Source: Paracoccus pantotrophus
GTDB lineage: Bacteria; Pseudomonadota; Alphaproteobacteria; Rhodobacterales; Rhodobacteraceae
Assembly: GCF_008824185.1 (NCBI RefSeq)
Contig: NZ_CP044423.1
Location: 68,501-132,500, forward strand
Reading direction: 5' to 3'
Length of the DNA stretch: 64,000 bases
Shown here: positions 18,089 to 26,340 of the stretch, piece by piece
How the letters are laid out: the number at the start of each line of letters is the position of its first letter
Numbering within the stretch: the first letter of the stretch is position 1
Translations under genes and position numbers: made by a program
Notes under the pieces: generated by a model
Told to the model about the DNA's origin: nothing
What the model saw: the letters and a program-made list of their open reading frames with translations, nothing else
Database searches by the model: none

Positions 18089-19291
18089 ATGAGCTTTTTG
18101 TCGCAGACGCTCGCCCGCGTCAAACCCTCGCCCACCATCGCCATCACCACCCGCGCCCGCGAGCTTGCGGCCGAGGGGCGGGACATTATCGGCCTGTCCG
18201 CCGGCGAGCCCGATTTCGACACGCCTGCCCATATCCGCGAGGCGGCCAAGGCCGCCATCGACGCCGGCCATACCCGCTATACCGCGGTGGACGGCATCCC
18301 GGAACTGAAACGCGCCATCTGCGACAAGTTCGCGCGGGAAAACGGGCTGGACTATGCGCCCGCGCAGGTGACGGTCGGCACCGGCGGCAAGCAGGTGCTT
18401 TACAACGCGCTGATGGCGACGCTGAATCCGGGCGACGAGGTGATCATCCCGGCGCCCTATTGGGTCAGCTACCCGGACATGGTGCTGCTGGCCGGCGGCA
18501 CGCCCGTGGTGGTCGAGGGCGCGATGCAGAACGGCTATCGCATCACCCCCGAACAGCTGGAGGCCGCGATCACGCCGCGGACGAAATGGCTGATCCTCAA
18601 TTCGCCCTCGAACCCCACCGGCGCGGGCTATGCCGTCGAACACATGCGCGCCCTGACCCAGGTGCTGATGCGCCACCCGCAGGTCTGGGTGCTGGCGGAT
18701 GACATATACGAGCACCTGGTCTTTGACGATTTCCGCTTCGTCACGCCGGCGCAGGTCGAGCCGGGGCTGAAATCGCGCACCCTGACCATGAACGGCGTCA
18801 GCAAGGCCTATGCGATGACCGGCTGGCGCATCGGCTATGGCGCCGGCCCCGAGGAACTGATTCGCGCCATGGCCAAGCTGCAGTCGCAATCGACCTCGAA
18901 TCCCTGCTCAATCAGCCAATATGCCGCGCTGGCCGCGTTGCAGGGGCCGCAGGACTACATCGCCGAAAGCCGCGCCGTGTTCCAGCGCCGCCGCGACCTG
19001 GTGGTCGCGGGGCTGAACGCCTGTCCCGGCATCGACTGCCCGGTGCCGCAGGGGGCGTTCTATGTCTATCCCTCGATCGCGGCGCTGATCGGCAAGACCT
19101 CGGCCGGCGGCACGCAGATCGTGGATGACGAAGCCTTCGCCACCGCGCTGCTGAACGAGACCGGGGTGGCGGTGGTCTTTGGCGCGGCCTTCGGGCTCTC
19201 GCCGCATTTCCGCATCTCCTATGCCACCTCGGACGCGGTGCTGGCGGATGCCTGCGCCCGCATCAGGGCCTTCTGCGAGGGGCTGCGCTGA
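18089..19291 (+). CDS. aspC: aspartate aminotransferase (class I)
   Basis: This PLP enzyme exchanges amino groups between aspartate and 2-oxoglutarate; alphaproteobacterial members of the same 1-beta subgroup may also act on prephenate. The 400-residue protein shows GLSAGEPDFDTPAHI, ITPRTKWLILNSPSNPTGA, the aspartate in VLADDIYEHLVFD, and the PLP lysine in NGVSKAYAMTGWRIGYG. The start at 18089 (MSFLSQTLARVKPS) agrees with relatives; an ATG nine bases upstream is possible. It is convergent with aspA, so two aspartate enzymes sit tail to tail. Confidence 0.93.
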   Translation: MSFLSQTLARVKPSPTIAITTRARELAAEGRDIIGLSAGEPDFDTPAHIREAAKAAIDAGHTRYTAVDGIPELKRAICDKFARENGLDYAPAQVTVGTGGKQVLYNALMATLNPGDEVIIPAPYWVSYPDMVLLAGGTPVVVEGAMQNGYRITPEQLEAAITPRTKWLILNSPSNPTGAGYAVEHMRALTQVLMRHPQVWVLADDIYEHLVFDDFRFVTPAQVEPGLKSRTLTMNGVSKAYAMTGWRIGYGAGPEELIRAMAKLQSQSTSNPCSISQYAALAALQGPQDYIAESRAVFQRRRDLVVAGLNACPGIDCPVPQGAFYVYPSIAALIGKTSAGGTQIVDDEAFATALLNETGVAVVFGAAFGLSPHFRISYATSDAVLADACARIRAFCEGLR

Positions 19292-19296
19292 GCGAA

Positions 19297-19320
19297 GCGG
19301 CGGGGCCGGAACCCCGCCGC
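19297..19320. terminator. hairpin between convergent aspC and aspA
   Basis: A nine-base GC stem (gcggcgggg, 19297-19305, and ccccgccgc, 19312-19320) fills the 36-bp gap between the two stop codons. There is no T-tract, so it may act as a bidirectional block or as a processing end rather than a full intrinsic terminator. Confidence 0.45.
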
Positions 19321-19327
19321 GCCCGCC

Positions 19328-20734
19328 CTAGTTCACGAAAAGCTGCGGCTTGGTCAGGCTTTCGGGGCGCAGGATGGCGTCCAGACGCTCTTTCGGCAGC
19401 AGGCCCTTTTCCAGCACCAGCTCATAGACGCCGCGGCCGGTCAGATGCGCCTCGGTCGCAAGCTCGGTGGCGGCGGCATAGCCGATATAGGGGTTCAGCG
19501 CCGTGACGATACCGATCGAGCGGCGCACGGTTTCCTTCAGCACGTCGCGATTGGCGGTGATGCCGCGCACGCAATTATGCTCCAGCGTGTTGCAGGCCGC
19601 GATCAGGTGGCTGACCGAGCGGAACATGCTGTAGGCGATCACCGGCTCGAAGGCGTTCAGCTGCAACTGCCCGCCCTCGGCGGCCATGGTGATGGTCATG
19701 TCGTTGCCGATCACCTCGAAGGCGACCTGGTTGACCACCTCGGGGATGACCGGGTTCACCTTGCCCGGCATGATCGAGGAGCCGGCCTGTTTCGCCGGCA
19801 GGTTGATCTCGTTCAAACCGGCCCGCGGCCCCGAGGACAAGAGCCGCAGGTCGTTGCAGATCTTCGACAGCTTGACCGCCACGCGCTTGAGCACGCCCGA
19901 GACCTGCACGAAGGCGCCGCAATCCTGCGTCGCCTCGACCAGGTCGGGGGCGGTGACGACCGGGATCACCGTGATCTCGGCCAGCCGCGCCCGCACCCGC
20001 TCGGCATAGTCGGGATGGGTGGTGATGCCGGTGCCGATGGCGGTGGCGCCCAGGTTGATCTCGCAGATCAGGGCGGCCGCCTCGGCCAGGCGCAACTCGT
20101 CCTCGCCGATGGTGATGGCGAAGGCGTTGAATTCCTGGCCCAGGGTCATCGGCACCGCCTCTTGCAGCTGGGTGCGGCCCATTTTCAGGATCTCGGCAAA
20201 TTCCGCACCCTTCTCGGCAAAGGCGCCGCGCAGCGAGGCCAGGGCCGCGATCACGTTCTGCAAGCCCCGCCACGAGGCCAGCCGCAACGCCGTCGGATAG
20301 ACGTCGTTGGTCGATTGGCTCATGTTCACATGCTCGTTGGGGTGCAGGTATTGGTACTCGCCCTTGGCATGGCCCATGATCTCCAGCGCACGGTTGGCGA
20401 TCACCTCGTTGGCATTCATGTTGGTCGAGGTGCCGGCGCCGCCCTGGATCTGGTCCACGACGAACTGGTCGTGCAGCCGGCCGGCGCGGATCTCCTCGCA
20501 GGCGGCCACGATGGCGTCGCGGCGCTCGGCCGAGAGCAGCCCCAGATCGGCATTGGCCAGCGCCGCCGCCTGCTTGATCGCGGCCAGGGCGCGGATCAGT
20601 TCGGGAATTTCGCCGATCGGCCGGCCCGAGATCGGGAAATTCTCGACGGCGCGCAGGCTGTGGACGCCCCAATAGGCGTCGGCAGGCACCTCGCGGTCGC
20701 CAAGCAGGTCGTGTTCGATGCGGGTCTTGGTCAT
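19328..20734 (-). CDS. aspA: aspartate ammonia-lyase
   Basis: AspA deaminates aspartate to fumarate and ammonium. The 468-residue protein belongs to the fumarase/aspartase superfamily, with the signature GSSIMPGKVNPVIPEVVNQV, the substrate-binding NEHVNMSQSTNDVYPTALR and GGAGTSTNMNANEVIANRA. The early segment EHDLLGDREVPADAYWGVHS is aspartase-like rather than FumC-like. The ATG at 20734 has a GAGGTGAAC site; an upstream GTG in the same frame is less likely. A LysR regulator lies upstream on the same strand, 159 bp away, and aspC is convergent downstream. Confidence 0.94.
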   Translation of the reverse strand: MTKTRIEHDLLGDREVPADAYWGVHSLRAVENFPISGRPIGEIPELIRALAAIKQAAALANADLGLLSAERRDAIVAACEEIRAGRLHDQFVVDQIQGGAGTSTNMNANEVIANRALEIMGHAKGEYQYLHPNEHVNMSQSTNDVYPTALRLASWRGLQNVIAALASLRGAFAEKGAEFAEILKMGRTQLQEAVPMTLGQEFNAFAITIGEDELRLAEAAALICEINLGATAIGTGITTHPDYAERVRARLAEITVIPVVTAPDLVEATQDCGAFVQVSGVLKRVAVKLSKICNDLRLLSSGPRAGLNEINLPAKQAGSSIMPGKVNPVIPEVVNQVAFEVIGNDMTITMAAEGGQLQLNAFEPVIAYSMFRSVSHLIAACNTLEHNCVRGITANRDVLKETVRRSIGIVTALNPYIGYAAATELATEAHLTGRGVYELVLEKGLLPKERLDAILRPESLTKPQLFVN

Positions 20735-20892
20735 GTTCACCTCGGGCACAGGCGCGCCGCCCGCCGGGGCGGCGGTGCGGGCGCGATGCGCATTTCTGTC
20801 GGATCTGTTGCGATGGCAGGGCGTTCGCGCGCCCCGTGTGTCAAAGATTTAGGCAGGATCGCGCGTATTTTCCAATGCGAAGTCGCGCTGGG

Positions 20893-21789
20893 TTATTCCG
20901 ATCCTGCATAACCTTCGCCCAGCTCGCGCGCGGCCTGCCAGACCCGGCCGGTGATGCCGCGCCCGCGCGCGGCATTGCGGTAAAGCCGGATCTCCATCGG
21001 CAGTTCGGGGGCCACGACCTCCAGCCGGCCGGTCGCGATCTCGGCCTCGACCAGGCGGCGGGGCAGCCAGACCAGGCCATGCCCGGCCACGGCCATGCTT
21101 TTCATCGCCTCGGCCATGCTGGCTTCGTCGGTATGGGCGACATAGACCCTGGGCGCGCCGGGCTGGGCCAGCGCGATGCGCGCCATGGCGTTCAGGAACG
21201 AGCCGCGCGAATATTTCAACATCGGCATGCCCTCGGTCAGCCATTCCTCGGGCCAGCCCGGACGGGCGACGGCGACCAGGCTGTCATGGCCCACCACCAG
21301 ATGCGGATAGCCCGAGGGGTCCAGCGGGATGTTCACCTGCGGATGGGCATAGGTCAGGAAGAAGTCATAGCCGCCCTCGGTCAGCGCCTCGATGCAGCGG
21401 TCGAAATTCTCGGGCTTGACGCGGCTGGTCATCTGGCCCGCCGCCGCCTTCAGCCGCATCAGCCAGCCGGGCAGGAAGGTCACGGTCAGGCTGTGCAGCG
21501 CCACGAAGGAAATCTCGCCGCCGCGGCTGCGGGCATGGTCGCGGAACTCGGCGCGGCGGGCATGGATCATGCGCACCACCTCCTCGGCCGTTTCGCGAAA
21601 CAGCACGCCCTCGGGCGTCAGCGTCACCGGATAACTGTCGCGCGACAGCAGGTCGGTGCCGAGCCATTCCTCCAGCGCGCGGATGCGGCGGCTGAAGGCG
21701 CTCTGCGTGACGCCGCGCAGCTCGGCCGAGCGCGAGAAGCTGTGCGTCTCGGCCAGGCTCAGGAAGTCCTCAAGCCATTTCAGATCCAT
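20893..21789 (-). CDS. LysR-family transcriptional regulator
   Basis: The 298-residue protein has the N-terminal LysR helix-turn-helix (LEDFLSLAETHSFSRSAELR, then GVTQSAFSRRIRALEEWLG) and a C-terminal substrate-binding fold with typical GHDSLVAVARPGWPEE and MAVAGHGLVWLPRRLVE segments. The start at 21789 follows AAAAGGGAGGGC; the frame is open to 21903 but not conserved there. The nearest same-strand gene is aspA, 159 bp downstream, so it may control aspartate use. LysR proteins more often regulate a divergent gene; the divergent gene here is a pseudogene, whose intact form could have been the original target. Confidence 0.88.
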   Translation of the reverse strand: MDLKWLEDFLSLAETHSFSRSAELRGVTQSAFSRRIRALEEWLGTDLLSRDSYPVTLTPEGVLFRETAEEVVRMIHARRAEFRDHARSRGGEISFVALHSLTVTFLPGWLMRLKAAAGQMTSRVKPENFDRCIEALTEGGYDFFLTYAHPQVNIPLDPSGYPHLVVGHDSLVAVARPGWPEEWLTEGMPMLKYSRGSFLNAMARIALAQPGAPRVYVAHTDEASMAEAMKSMAVAGHGLVWLPRRLVEAEIATGRLEVVAPELPMEIRLYRNAARGRGITGRVWQAARELGEGYAGSE

Positions 21790-22000
21790 GCGCCCTCCCT
21801 TTTGCGTCGCTTTAGCCGAGCCGTCGCCCGCGCGCCATGCCCGACTGCCCGCCGGGCTGCTGCCCTGGCGCGCGATGGCCGTGGCTTGGCGGGACCGCGG
21901 CATCGGCCGGCGCCGTCCGGGTGGCGGCGATCCGGCCTGAACGCTTGGCCCAGGCCGGAAAGCCCGGTTTTCTGGCGGGCATCAGCCAGGGAAAGGGCGC

Positions 22001-22490
22001 ATGGACGACGGGACGACGGTGACGGTGGCCGAGTTTGGCCGGACGGTCGAATCGCTGTTCACGCGCGCCGGCTTCAACGCCCAGCAGGCCGATGCCATCG
22101 CCCGCATCATCACCGCCGCCGAACGCGACGGCGCGAAATCGCATGACATCTATCGCATCGAAGACTGCCTGCGCACCCTGGCGACCGGCAAGGTCTCGCC
22201 CGATGCGCGGCCGGAGCTGATCGACGAGGGCAGCGCCGTGATCCGGGTCGAGGCCGGCGCCGGCTTTTCCCCCGCCGCCTTCAAGCTGGGCCTGCCGGTG
22301 CTGGCCGGGTGGGCCGACAAGCCGGGGCTGGCGGTGCTGGCCGTCGACGGTTGCGTGCATAGCTCGGCCCTCTGGCCCGAGGTCGAGACGCTGGCGGCGC
22401 GCGGCCTTGCCGGGCCTGCCATGGCCCAGCCGCAGAAAGGGCCGGTGCCCTGGGCGCAGGGCCGCCCCGCCCAAACCGCCGCGGGCTTTT
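22001..22490 (+). pseudogene. truncated Ldh-family (malate/L-lactate dehydrogenase-like) oxidoreductase
   Basis: The first roughly 140 residues match the N-terminus of the Ldh/MDH2 NAD(P)-dependent family: LFTRAGFNAQQADAIARIIT, AERDGAKSHDIYRIEDCLR, and GLAVLAVDGCVHSSALWPEV followed by ETLAARGLAGPAMAQ. Family members are about 330-350 residues, but here similarity fades after VPWAQGRPAQTAAGF and the frame runs into the oppositely oriented hydrolase gene. The catalytic and most cofactor-binding parts are missing. A GGAAAGGG site precedes the ATG. The deletion presumably joined this fragment to the hydrolase 3' end. It is divergent from a LysR gene that may once have regulated it. Confidence 0.7.
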
Positions 22491-22493
22491 CGG

Positions 22494-23354
22494 TCATGCC
22501 GGAAATTGCGCGGCCGGCGGGTGGGCCTGCCGCATGGCGGCAAGCCAGCCCCGAATCGCGGCCAGCGATTCGGGCTCGTCCAGGAAGGGGACATGCGCGC
22601 GGCCGGGCACCTCGGCCAGGATCATCCCCGGCTGCCGGCATTGCATCTCGATCGCGGTATCATGCGACAGCAAGTCCGAATTGGCGCCGCGGACCAGCGC
22701 CAGGGGCAGCCCCTGCGTGGCGTCGAACAGCGGCCACAGATCGACCTCGGGTCCGTCGAAGGCGGCCAGGAACGCATCGCGCAGGGCAGGGTCGTAATTG
22801 ATGCGCAGGCCGGCGGGCGTCTCGACGTAATGGTGCCGGGCTTCCTCAAGCCATCGGCTTGCCGGCACGCCGGCAAAGCCGGGCATGAGCGCGGGCAGGC
22901 GCTGCGCCATGTCCTCCAGGCTTTTCGCGGCCGGGTTCCGGCCGACATAGTCGAAGATCCGCTCCAGCCCGCTGCGCTGCAGGACCGGGCCGACATCGTT
23001 CAGGCACAGGCCCAGGAGCCGGTCGCGCGCCGTCGCGGCCAGCAGCATGCCGATGAGCCCCCCGCGCGAGGTACCCAGCACCGCCACCCGCGCGATGCCC
23101 AGGTGATCCAGCAGCGCCAGCGCGTCCCGCGCCTCTTGCGGGACGGTATAGCTGTCGGCACCGGTCCAGTCCGAATCGCCGCGGCCGCGGTAATCCGGCC
23201 GGATCAGCCGCACGCCGGTCAGATGCGGCACCAGATAGTCGAAATCCCGCCCCGTCCGGGTCAGCCCCGGCAGGGCCAGGACCGGCAAGCCCTCGCCCTC
23301 GTCGCGATAGGCCAGCCGGGCGCCGTCCTCGGCCCGGAAGAAGCGGACGGGCAT
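22494..23354 (-). CDS. alpha/beta hydrolase
   Basis: The 286-residue protein has the alpha/beta-hydrolase fold: the oxyanion HG-like turn VLALPGLTRTGRDF, the strand DYRGRGDSDW, the nucleophile elbow LGTSRGGLIGMLLA (serine in G-T-S-R-G), the acid in the VRGANSDLLS region and the late histidine in VPGRAHVPFLDEPE. Substrate is unknown. The start overlaps the fabI stop by one base (TGATG), so translation is coupled to the fatty-acid operon fabA-fabB-fabI. That context suggests a lipid or thioester substrate, which is only inference. Confidence 0.82.
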   Translation of the reverse strand: MPVRFFRAEDGARLAYRDEGEGLPVLALPGLTRTGRDFDYLVPHLTGVRLIRPDYRGRGDSDWTGADSYTVPQEARDALALLDHLGIARVAVLGTSRGGLIGMLLAATARDRLLGLCLNDVGPVLQRSGLERIFDYVGRNPAAKSLEDMAQRLPALMPGFAGVPASRWLEEARHHYVETPAGLRINYDPALRDAFLAAFDGPEVDLWPLFDATQGLPLALVRGANSDLLSHDTAIEMQCRQPGMILAEVPGRAHVPFLDEPESLAAIRGWLAAMRQAHPPAAQFPA

Positions 23355-24142
23355 CACAGGTTTTCCGATTGCGGCATGCCCAGCACGTGATAGCCGCCAT
23401 CGACCAGCACGATCTCGCCCGTGGTGCAGGCGCCCCAGTCCGAACACAGCCAGACCGCCGTGCCGCCGATCGCCTCCAGCGTGGCATTGGCGCGCATGGG
23501 CGCGTTCGCCTCGGTATGGCGATAGGTCTTGCGGGCGCCGCCGATGGCCGCGCCGGCCAGGGTCTTCATCGGGCCGGGGCTGATCGCATTGACGCGAATC
23601 CCCTCGGGGCCCAGGTCGTTGGCCAGGTAGCGGACCGAGGATTCCAGCGCGGCCTTTGCCACCCCCATGACGTTGTAGAACGGCGTGACCCGGTTCGAAC
23701 CGGCATAGGTCAGCGTGATGATCGAGCCGCCATGCGTCATCAGGGGCTGCGCCCGCCGGGCCAGGTCGATCAGCGAATAGCAGGAAATCGTCAAGGAATT
23801 CTTGAAATTGTCGCGGGTCGTATCGATGAAGCGCCCGGTCAGCTCGTTCTTGTCGGAATAGGCTATGGCATGGACCAGGAAATCCAGCCCGCCCCAGCGC
23901 GACCGGATCGCCGCAAAGGCACGGTCGAGCGAGTCGTCGTCCAGCACGTCGACATCCATCAGGAAGTCCGAGCCCAGCGATTGCGCCAGCGGCGCGACCC
24001 GTTTGCCGAAAGCCTCGCCCTGATAGGAAAAGGCCAGTTCCGCGCCCTGATCCGCCAGCGCCTTCGCAATCCCCCAAGCGATCGAGCGGTCATTCGCGAC
24101 CCCCATCACCAGGCCGCGTTTGCCTTTCATCAATTCGCCCAT
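23354..24142 (-). CDS. fabI: enoyl-[acyl-carrier-protein] reductase (NADH)
   Basis: FabI carries out the last reduction of each fatty-acid elongation cycle. The 262-residue short-chain reductase has GLVMGVANDRSIAWGIAKAL as the atypical nucleotide loop, and the FabI-specific active site Y-x6-K: the segment TLTYAGSNRVTPFYNVMGVA followed by KAALESSVRYLA. The NAISPGPMKTLAG and TGEIVLVDGGYHVLGM segments are also family hallmarks. A second methionine at residue 5 is an alternative start. It follows fabB by 19 bp in a fabA-fabB-fabI-hydrolase operon. Confidence 0.95.
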   Translation of the reverse strand: MGELMKGKRGLVMGVANDRSIAWGIAKALADQGAELAFSYQGEAFGKRVAPLAQSLGSDFLMDVDVLDDDSLDRAFAAIRSRWGGLDFLVHAIAYSDKNELTGRFIDTTRDNFKNSLTISCYSLIDLARRAQPLMTHGGSIITLTYAGSNRVTPFYNVMGVAKAALESSVRYLANDLGPEGIRVNAISPGPMKTLAGAAIGGARKTYRHTEANAPMRANATLEAIGGTAVWLCSDWGACTTGEIVLVDGGYHVLGMPQSENL

Positions 24143-24161
24143 GGCTTAACCTTTTCTTGGT

Positions 24162-25391
24162 TTATTCGCGGTATTTCGACATGACCAGCGTGGCATTGGT
24201 GCCGCCAAAACCGAAACTGTTGGAAAGGACGCTATCGAAATCGACATCATCCATGCGCGTCTGCGCGATCTCCGCGGGGCGGATCTCGGGATCCAGCTCG
24301 GTGATGTTGGCCGAGGCGGCGATGAAGCCCTGCTGCATCATCAAGAGCGAATAGATCGCCTCATGCACGCCGGTCGCGCCCAGCGAATGCCCGGTCAGCG
24401 ACTTGGTCGACGACACCGGCGGCACCGCGCCCTCGCCGAAGACCCGGCGCAGCGCCTTGATCTCGCCCACGTCGCCCACCGGGGTCGAGGTGCCATGCGC
24501 ATTGACATAGCTGACGCGCCGCCCCTCGGGCAGGGTGGACAGCGCCAGCCGCATCGAGCGCTCGCCGCCCTCGCCGGAAGGCGCGACCATGTCATAGCCG
24601 TCGCTGGTCGCGCCATAGCCGGTGACCTCGGCATAGATGCGGGCGCCGCGGGCCAGGGCGTGGCCCAGTTCCTCCAGCACCACCACGCCGGCACCGCCGG
24701 CGATGACGAAACCGTCGCGGGTCGCGTCGAAGGGCCGCGAGGCGGTCTGCGGCGTGTCGTTATACTTGGACGACATCGCCCCCATGGCATCGAAGAGGCA
24801 GGACAGCGTCCAGTCCAGCTCCTCGCCGCCGCCGGCGAAGACGATGTCCTGCTTGCCCATCTGGATCAGCTCGGCGCCGTTGCCGATGCAATGCGCCGAG
24901 GTCGAGCAGGCCGAGGTGATCGAATAGTTCACGCCCTTGATCCTGAAGGGCGTGGCCAGGCAGGCCGAATTGGTCGAGGACATGCAGCGCGTGACCATGA
25001 AGGGGCCCATGCGCTTGGGCGCGCCCTTCTCGATCACGGTGCGATGCGCCTCGAACAGGTTGGCGGTCGACGGCCCGCCCGAGCCCATGACCAGGCCCGA
25101 GCGTTCGTTCGAGACATCCTCGGGCGAGAGCCCCGCATCCTCGATCGCCTGCTGCATGGCGATGAAGTTATAGGCCGCGCCCGCGCCCATGAAGCGCAGG
25201 TTGCGCTTGTCGACATGGTCCTCGAGCACGATCTGCGGCATGCCGTGGACCTGGCTGCGAAAGCCGTGCTCGGCATATTCGGGGGCGAAGACGATGCCCG
25301 AGCGGCCGGCGCGCAGGCTTTCGGTGACCTCGGTGGCATTGTTGCCGATGGGAGAGACGATGCCCAGCCCGGTGATGACGACACGGCGCAT
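24162..25391 (-). CDS. fabB: 3-oxoacyl-[acyl-carrier-protein] synthase I
   Basis: FabB condenses malonyl-ACP with acyl-ACP and, together with FabA, commits chains to the unsaturated branch. The 409-residue thiolase-fold protein has the nucleophile in SITSACSTSAHCIGNGAELI and the two catalytic histidines in YVNAHGTSTPVGD and TKSLTGHSLGATGVHEAIYS. The C-terminal SNSFGFGGTNATLVMSKY is typical. The ATG at 25391 has AAGGAG seven bases upstream; an upstream in-frame ATG at 25409 is not preferred. It lies 21 bp after fabA. Confidence 0.96.
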   Translation of the reverse strand: MRRVVITGLGIVSPIGNNATEVTESLRAGRSGIVFAPEYAEHGFRSQVHGMPQIVLEDHVDKRNLRFMGAGAAYNFIAMQQAIEDAGLSPEDVSNERSGLVMGSGGPSTANLFEAHRTVIEKGAPKRMGPFMVTRCMSSTNSACLATPFRIKGVNYSITSACSTSAHCIGNGAELIQMGKQDIVFAGGGEELDWTLSCLFDAMGAMSSKYNDTPQTASRPFDATRDGFVIAGGAGVVVLEELGHALARGARIYAEVTGYGATSDGYDMVAPSGEGGERSMRLALSTLPEGRRVSYVNAHGTSTPVGDVGEIKALRRVFGEGAVPPVSSTKSLTGHSLGATGVHEAIYSLLMMQQGFIAASANITELDPEIRPAEIAQTRMDDVDFDSVLSNSFGFGGTNATLVMSKYRE

Positions 25392-25412
25392 GGCGTGCTC
25401 CTTGTTCATGTG

Positions 25413-25922
25413 TCAGGCGGCCGACAGGGCAACCTTCATGTCCTTGACCTCGTAGATGGTTTCGCCGTCGGCCTCGACACGGCCGTCGGCGACGCCCATG
25501 GTCAGGCGACGGGTCTGGACCGCCTTGGTGAAATCGACGAAATAGCGCAAGAGCCTGCGGTCGGGCCGGACCATGCCGGTCAGCTTGACCTCGCCCACGC
25601 CGAGCGCGTAGCCGCGCCCCTGCCAGCCGCGCCAGCCCAGGTTGAAGCCGGTCAGCTGCCACAGCCCGTCAAGGCCCAGGCAGCCGGGCATGATCGGATT
25701 GCCGGGGAAATGGCAGGCAAAGAACCACAGGTCGGGACGGATGTCGAATTCGGCGACGACATGGCCCTTGCCATGCGGGCCGGCATCGGCGGAAATCTCG
25801 GTGATGCGGTCCATCATCAGCATCGGCGGCTCGGGCAATTGGGCATTTCCGGGGCCGAACAACTCGCCACGGGCGCAGGCCAGCAGATCTTCCTTGTCAA
25901 AGCTGGTCCGTGTCATCGTCAT
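25413..25922 (-). CDS. fabA: 3-hydroxydecanoyl-[acyl-carrier-protein] dehydratase/isomerase
   Basis: FabA dehydrates 3-hydroxydecanoyl-ACP and isomerises the product to the cis-3 form, starting unsaturated fatty-acid synthesis. The 169-residue hot-dog protein carries the catalytic histidine in FFACHFPGNPIMPGCLGLDG and the aspartate-bearing segment of the same motif, plus MLMMDRITEIS near the N-terminus. It heads the fabA-fabB-fabI operon. In several Rhodobacteraceae I recall an irr gene directly upstream of fabA; here the upstream space holds only a repeat and then tauR. Confidence 0.96.
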   Translation of the reverse strand: MTMTRTSFDKEDLLACARGELFGPGNAQLPEPPMLMMDRITEISADAGPHGKGHVVAEFDIRPDLWFFACHFPGNPIMPGCLGLDGLWQLTGFNLGWRGWQGRGYALGVGEVKLTGMVRPDRRLLRYFVDFTKAVQTRRLTMGVADGRVEADGETIYEVKDMKVALSAA

Positions 25923-26167
25923 GCGTGTGGGTTCCCCTGATCCGACGTTGCGTTATCTGCTGTGGCTGCTGCCGGGCAAGGCCCGCGCCAAACTTGCCTT
26001 CGGGTCTATCATTCCGTCCCGGCAAGGCGCAAGGGCGCAGGTTTTGCGGGTTTTTGCGGTGGATGGGCCGGCGGTTGCGCAAGACGGAAGCGCGGCGGAC
26101 GATTTGCCGCAACCCTGCTGCCCGGCAGAGGGGATTGGCCTTGTACGGCTTGGCCGGCACCGCAGCC

Positions 26168-26299
26168 GGGGGCTTTGCGCCCCCGGACCCCCGCAGGATA
26201 TTTATGCAAGAAAGAACTGGGCGGCGGGATGTCGCGCCCCGGCTTCTTCCATGTCCAAATATCCTGGGGGAGCGCGGAACGCGCGGGGGCAAAGCCCCC
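26168..26299. repeat. compound palindrome: two facing copies of the dispersed repeat
   Basis: A left arm (gggggctttgcgcccccgg and on to gcaggatattt, 26168-26203) is complementary to a right arm (ccaaatatcctggggg through to gggggcaaagccccc, 26254-26299). The right arm also holds a small hairpin agcgcggaacgcgc that the left lacks. Each arm is one copy of a unit also present whole at 34445-34504, and as the shorter GGGTATTTG core at four other sites. It occupies the gene-free space between fabA and the tauR 3' end; the rest of 25923-26340 shows no gene. Confidence 0.75.
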
Positions 26300-26340
26300 A
26301 GCCCTGCAGCGGCCGCGACATCTGCCTGCGGAACAGGCGG

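Noticed and set aside
25923..26340. A riboswitch or attenuator upstream of fabA
   Set aside because: The strong palindrome lies about 250-380 bp away, matches the dispersed repeat, and no conserved riboswitch core was recognised.
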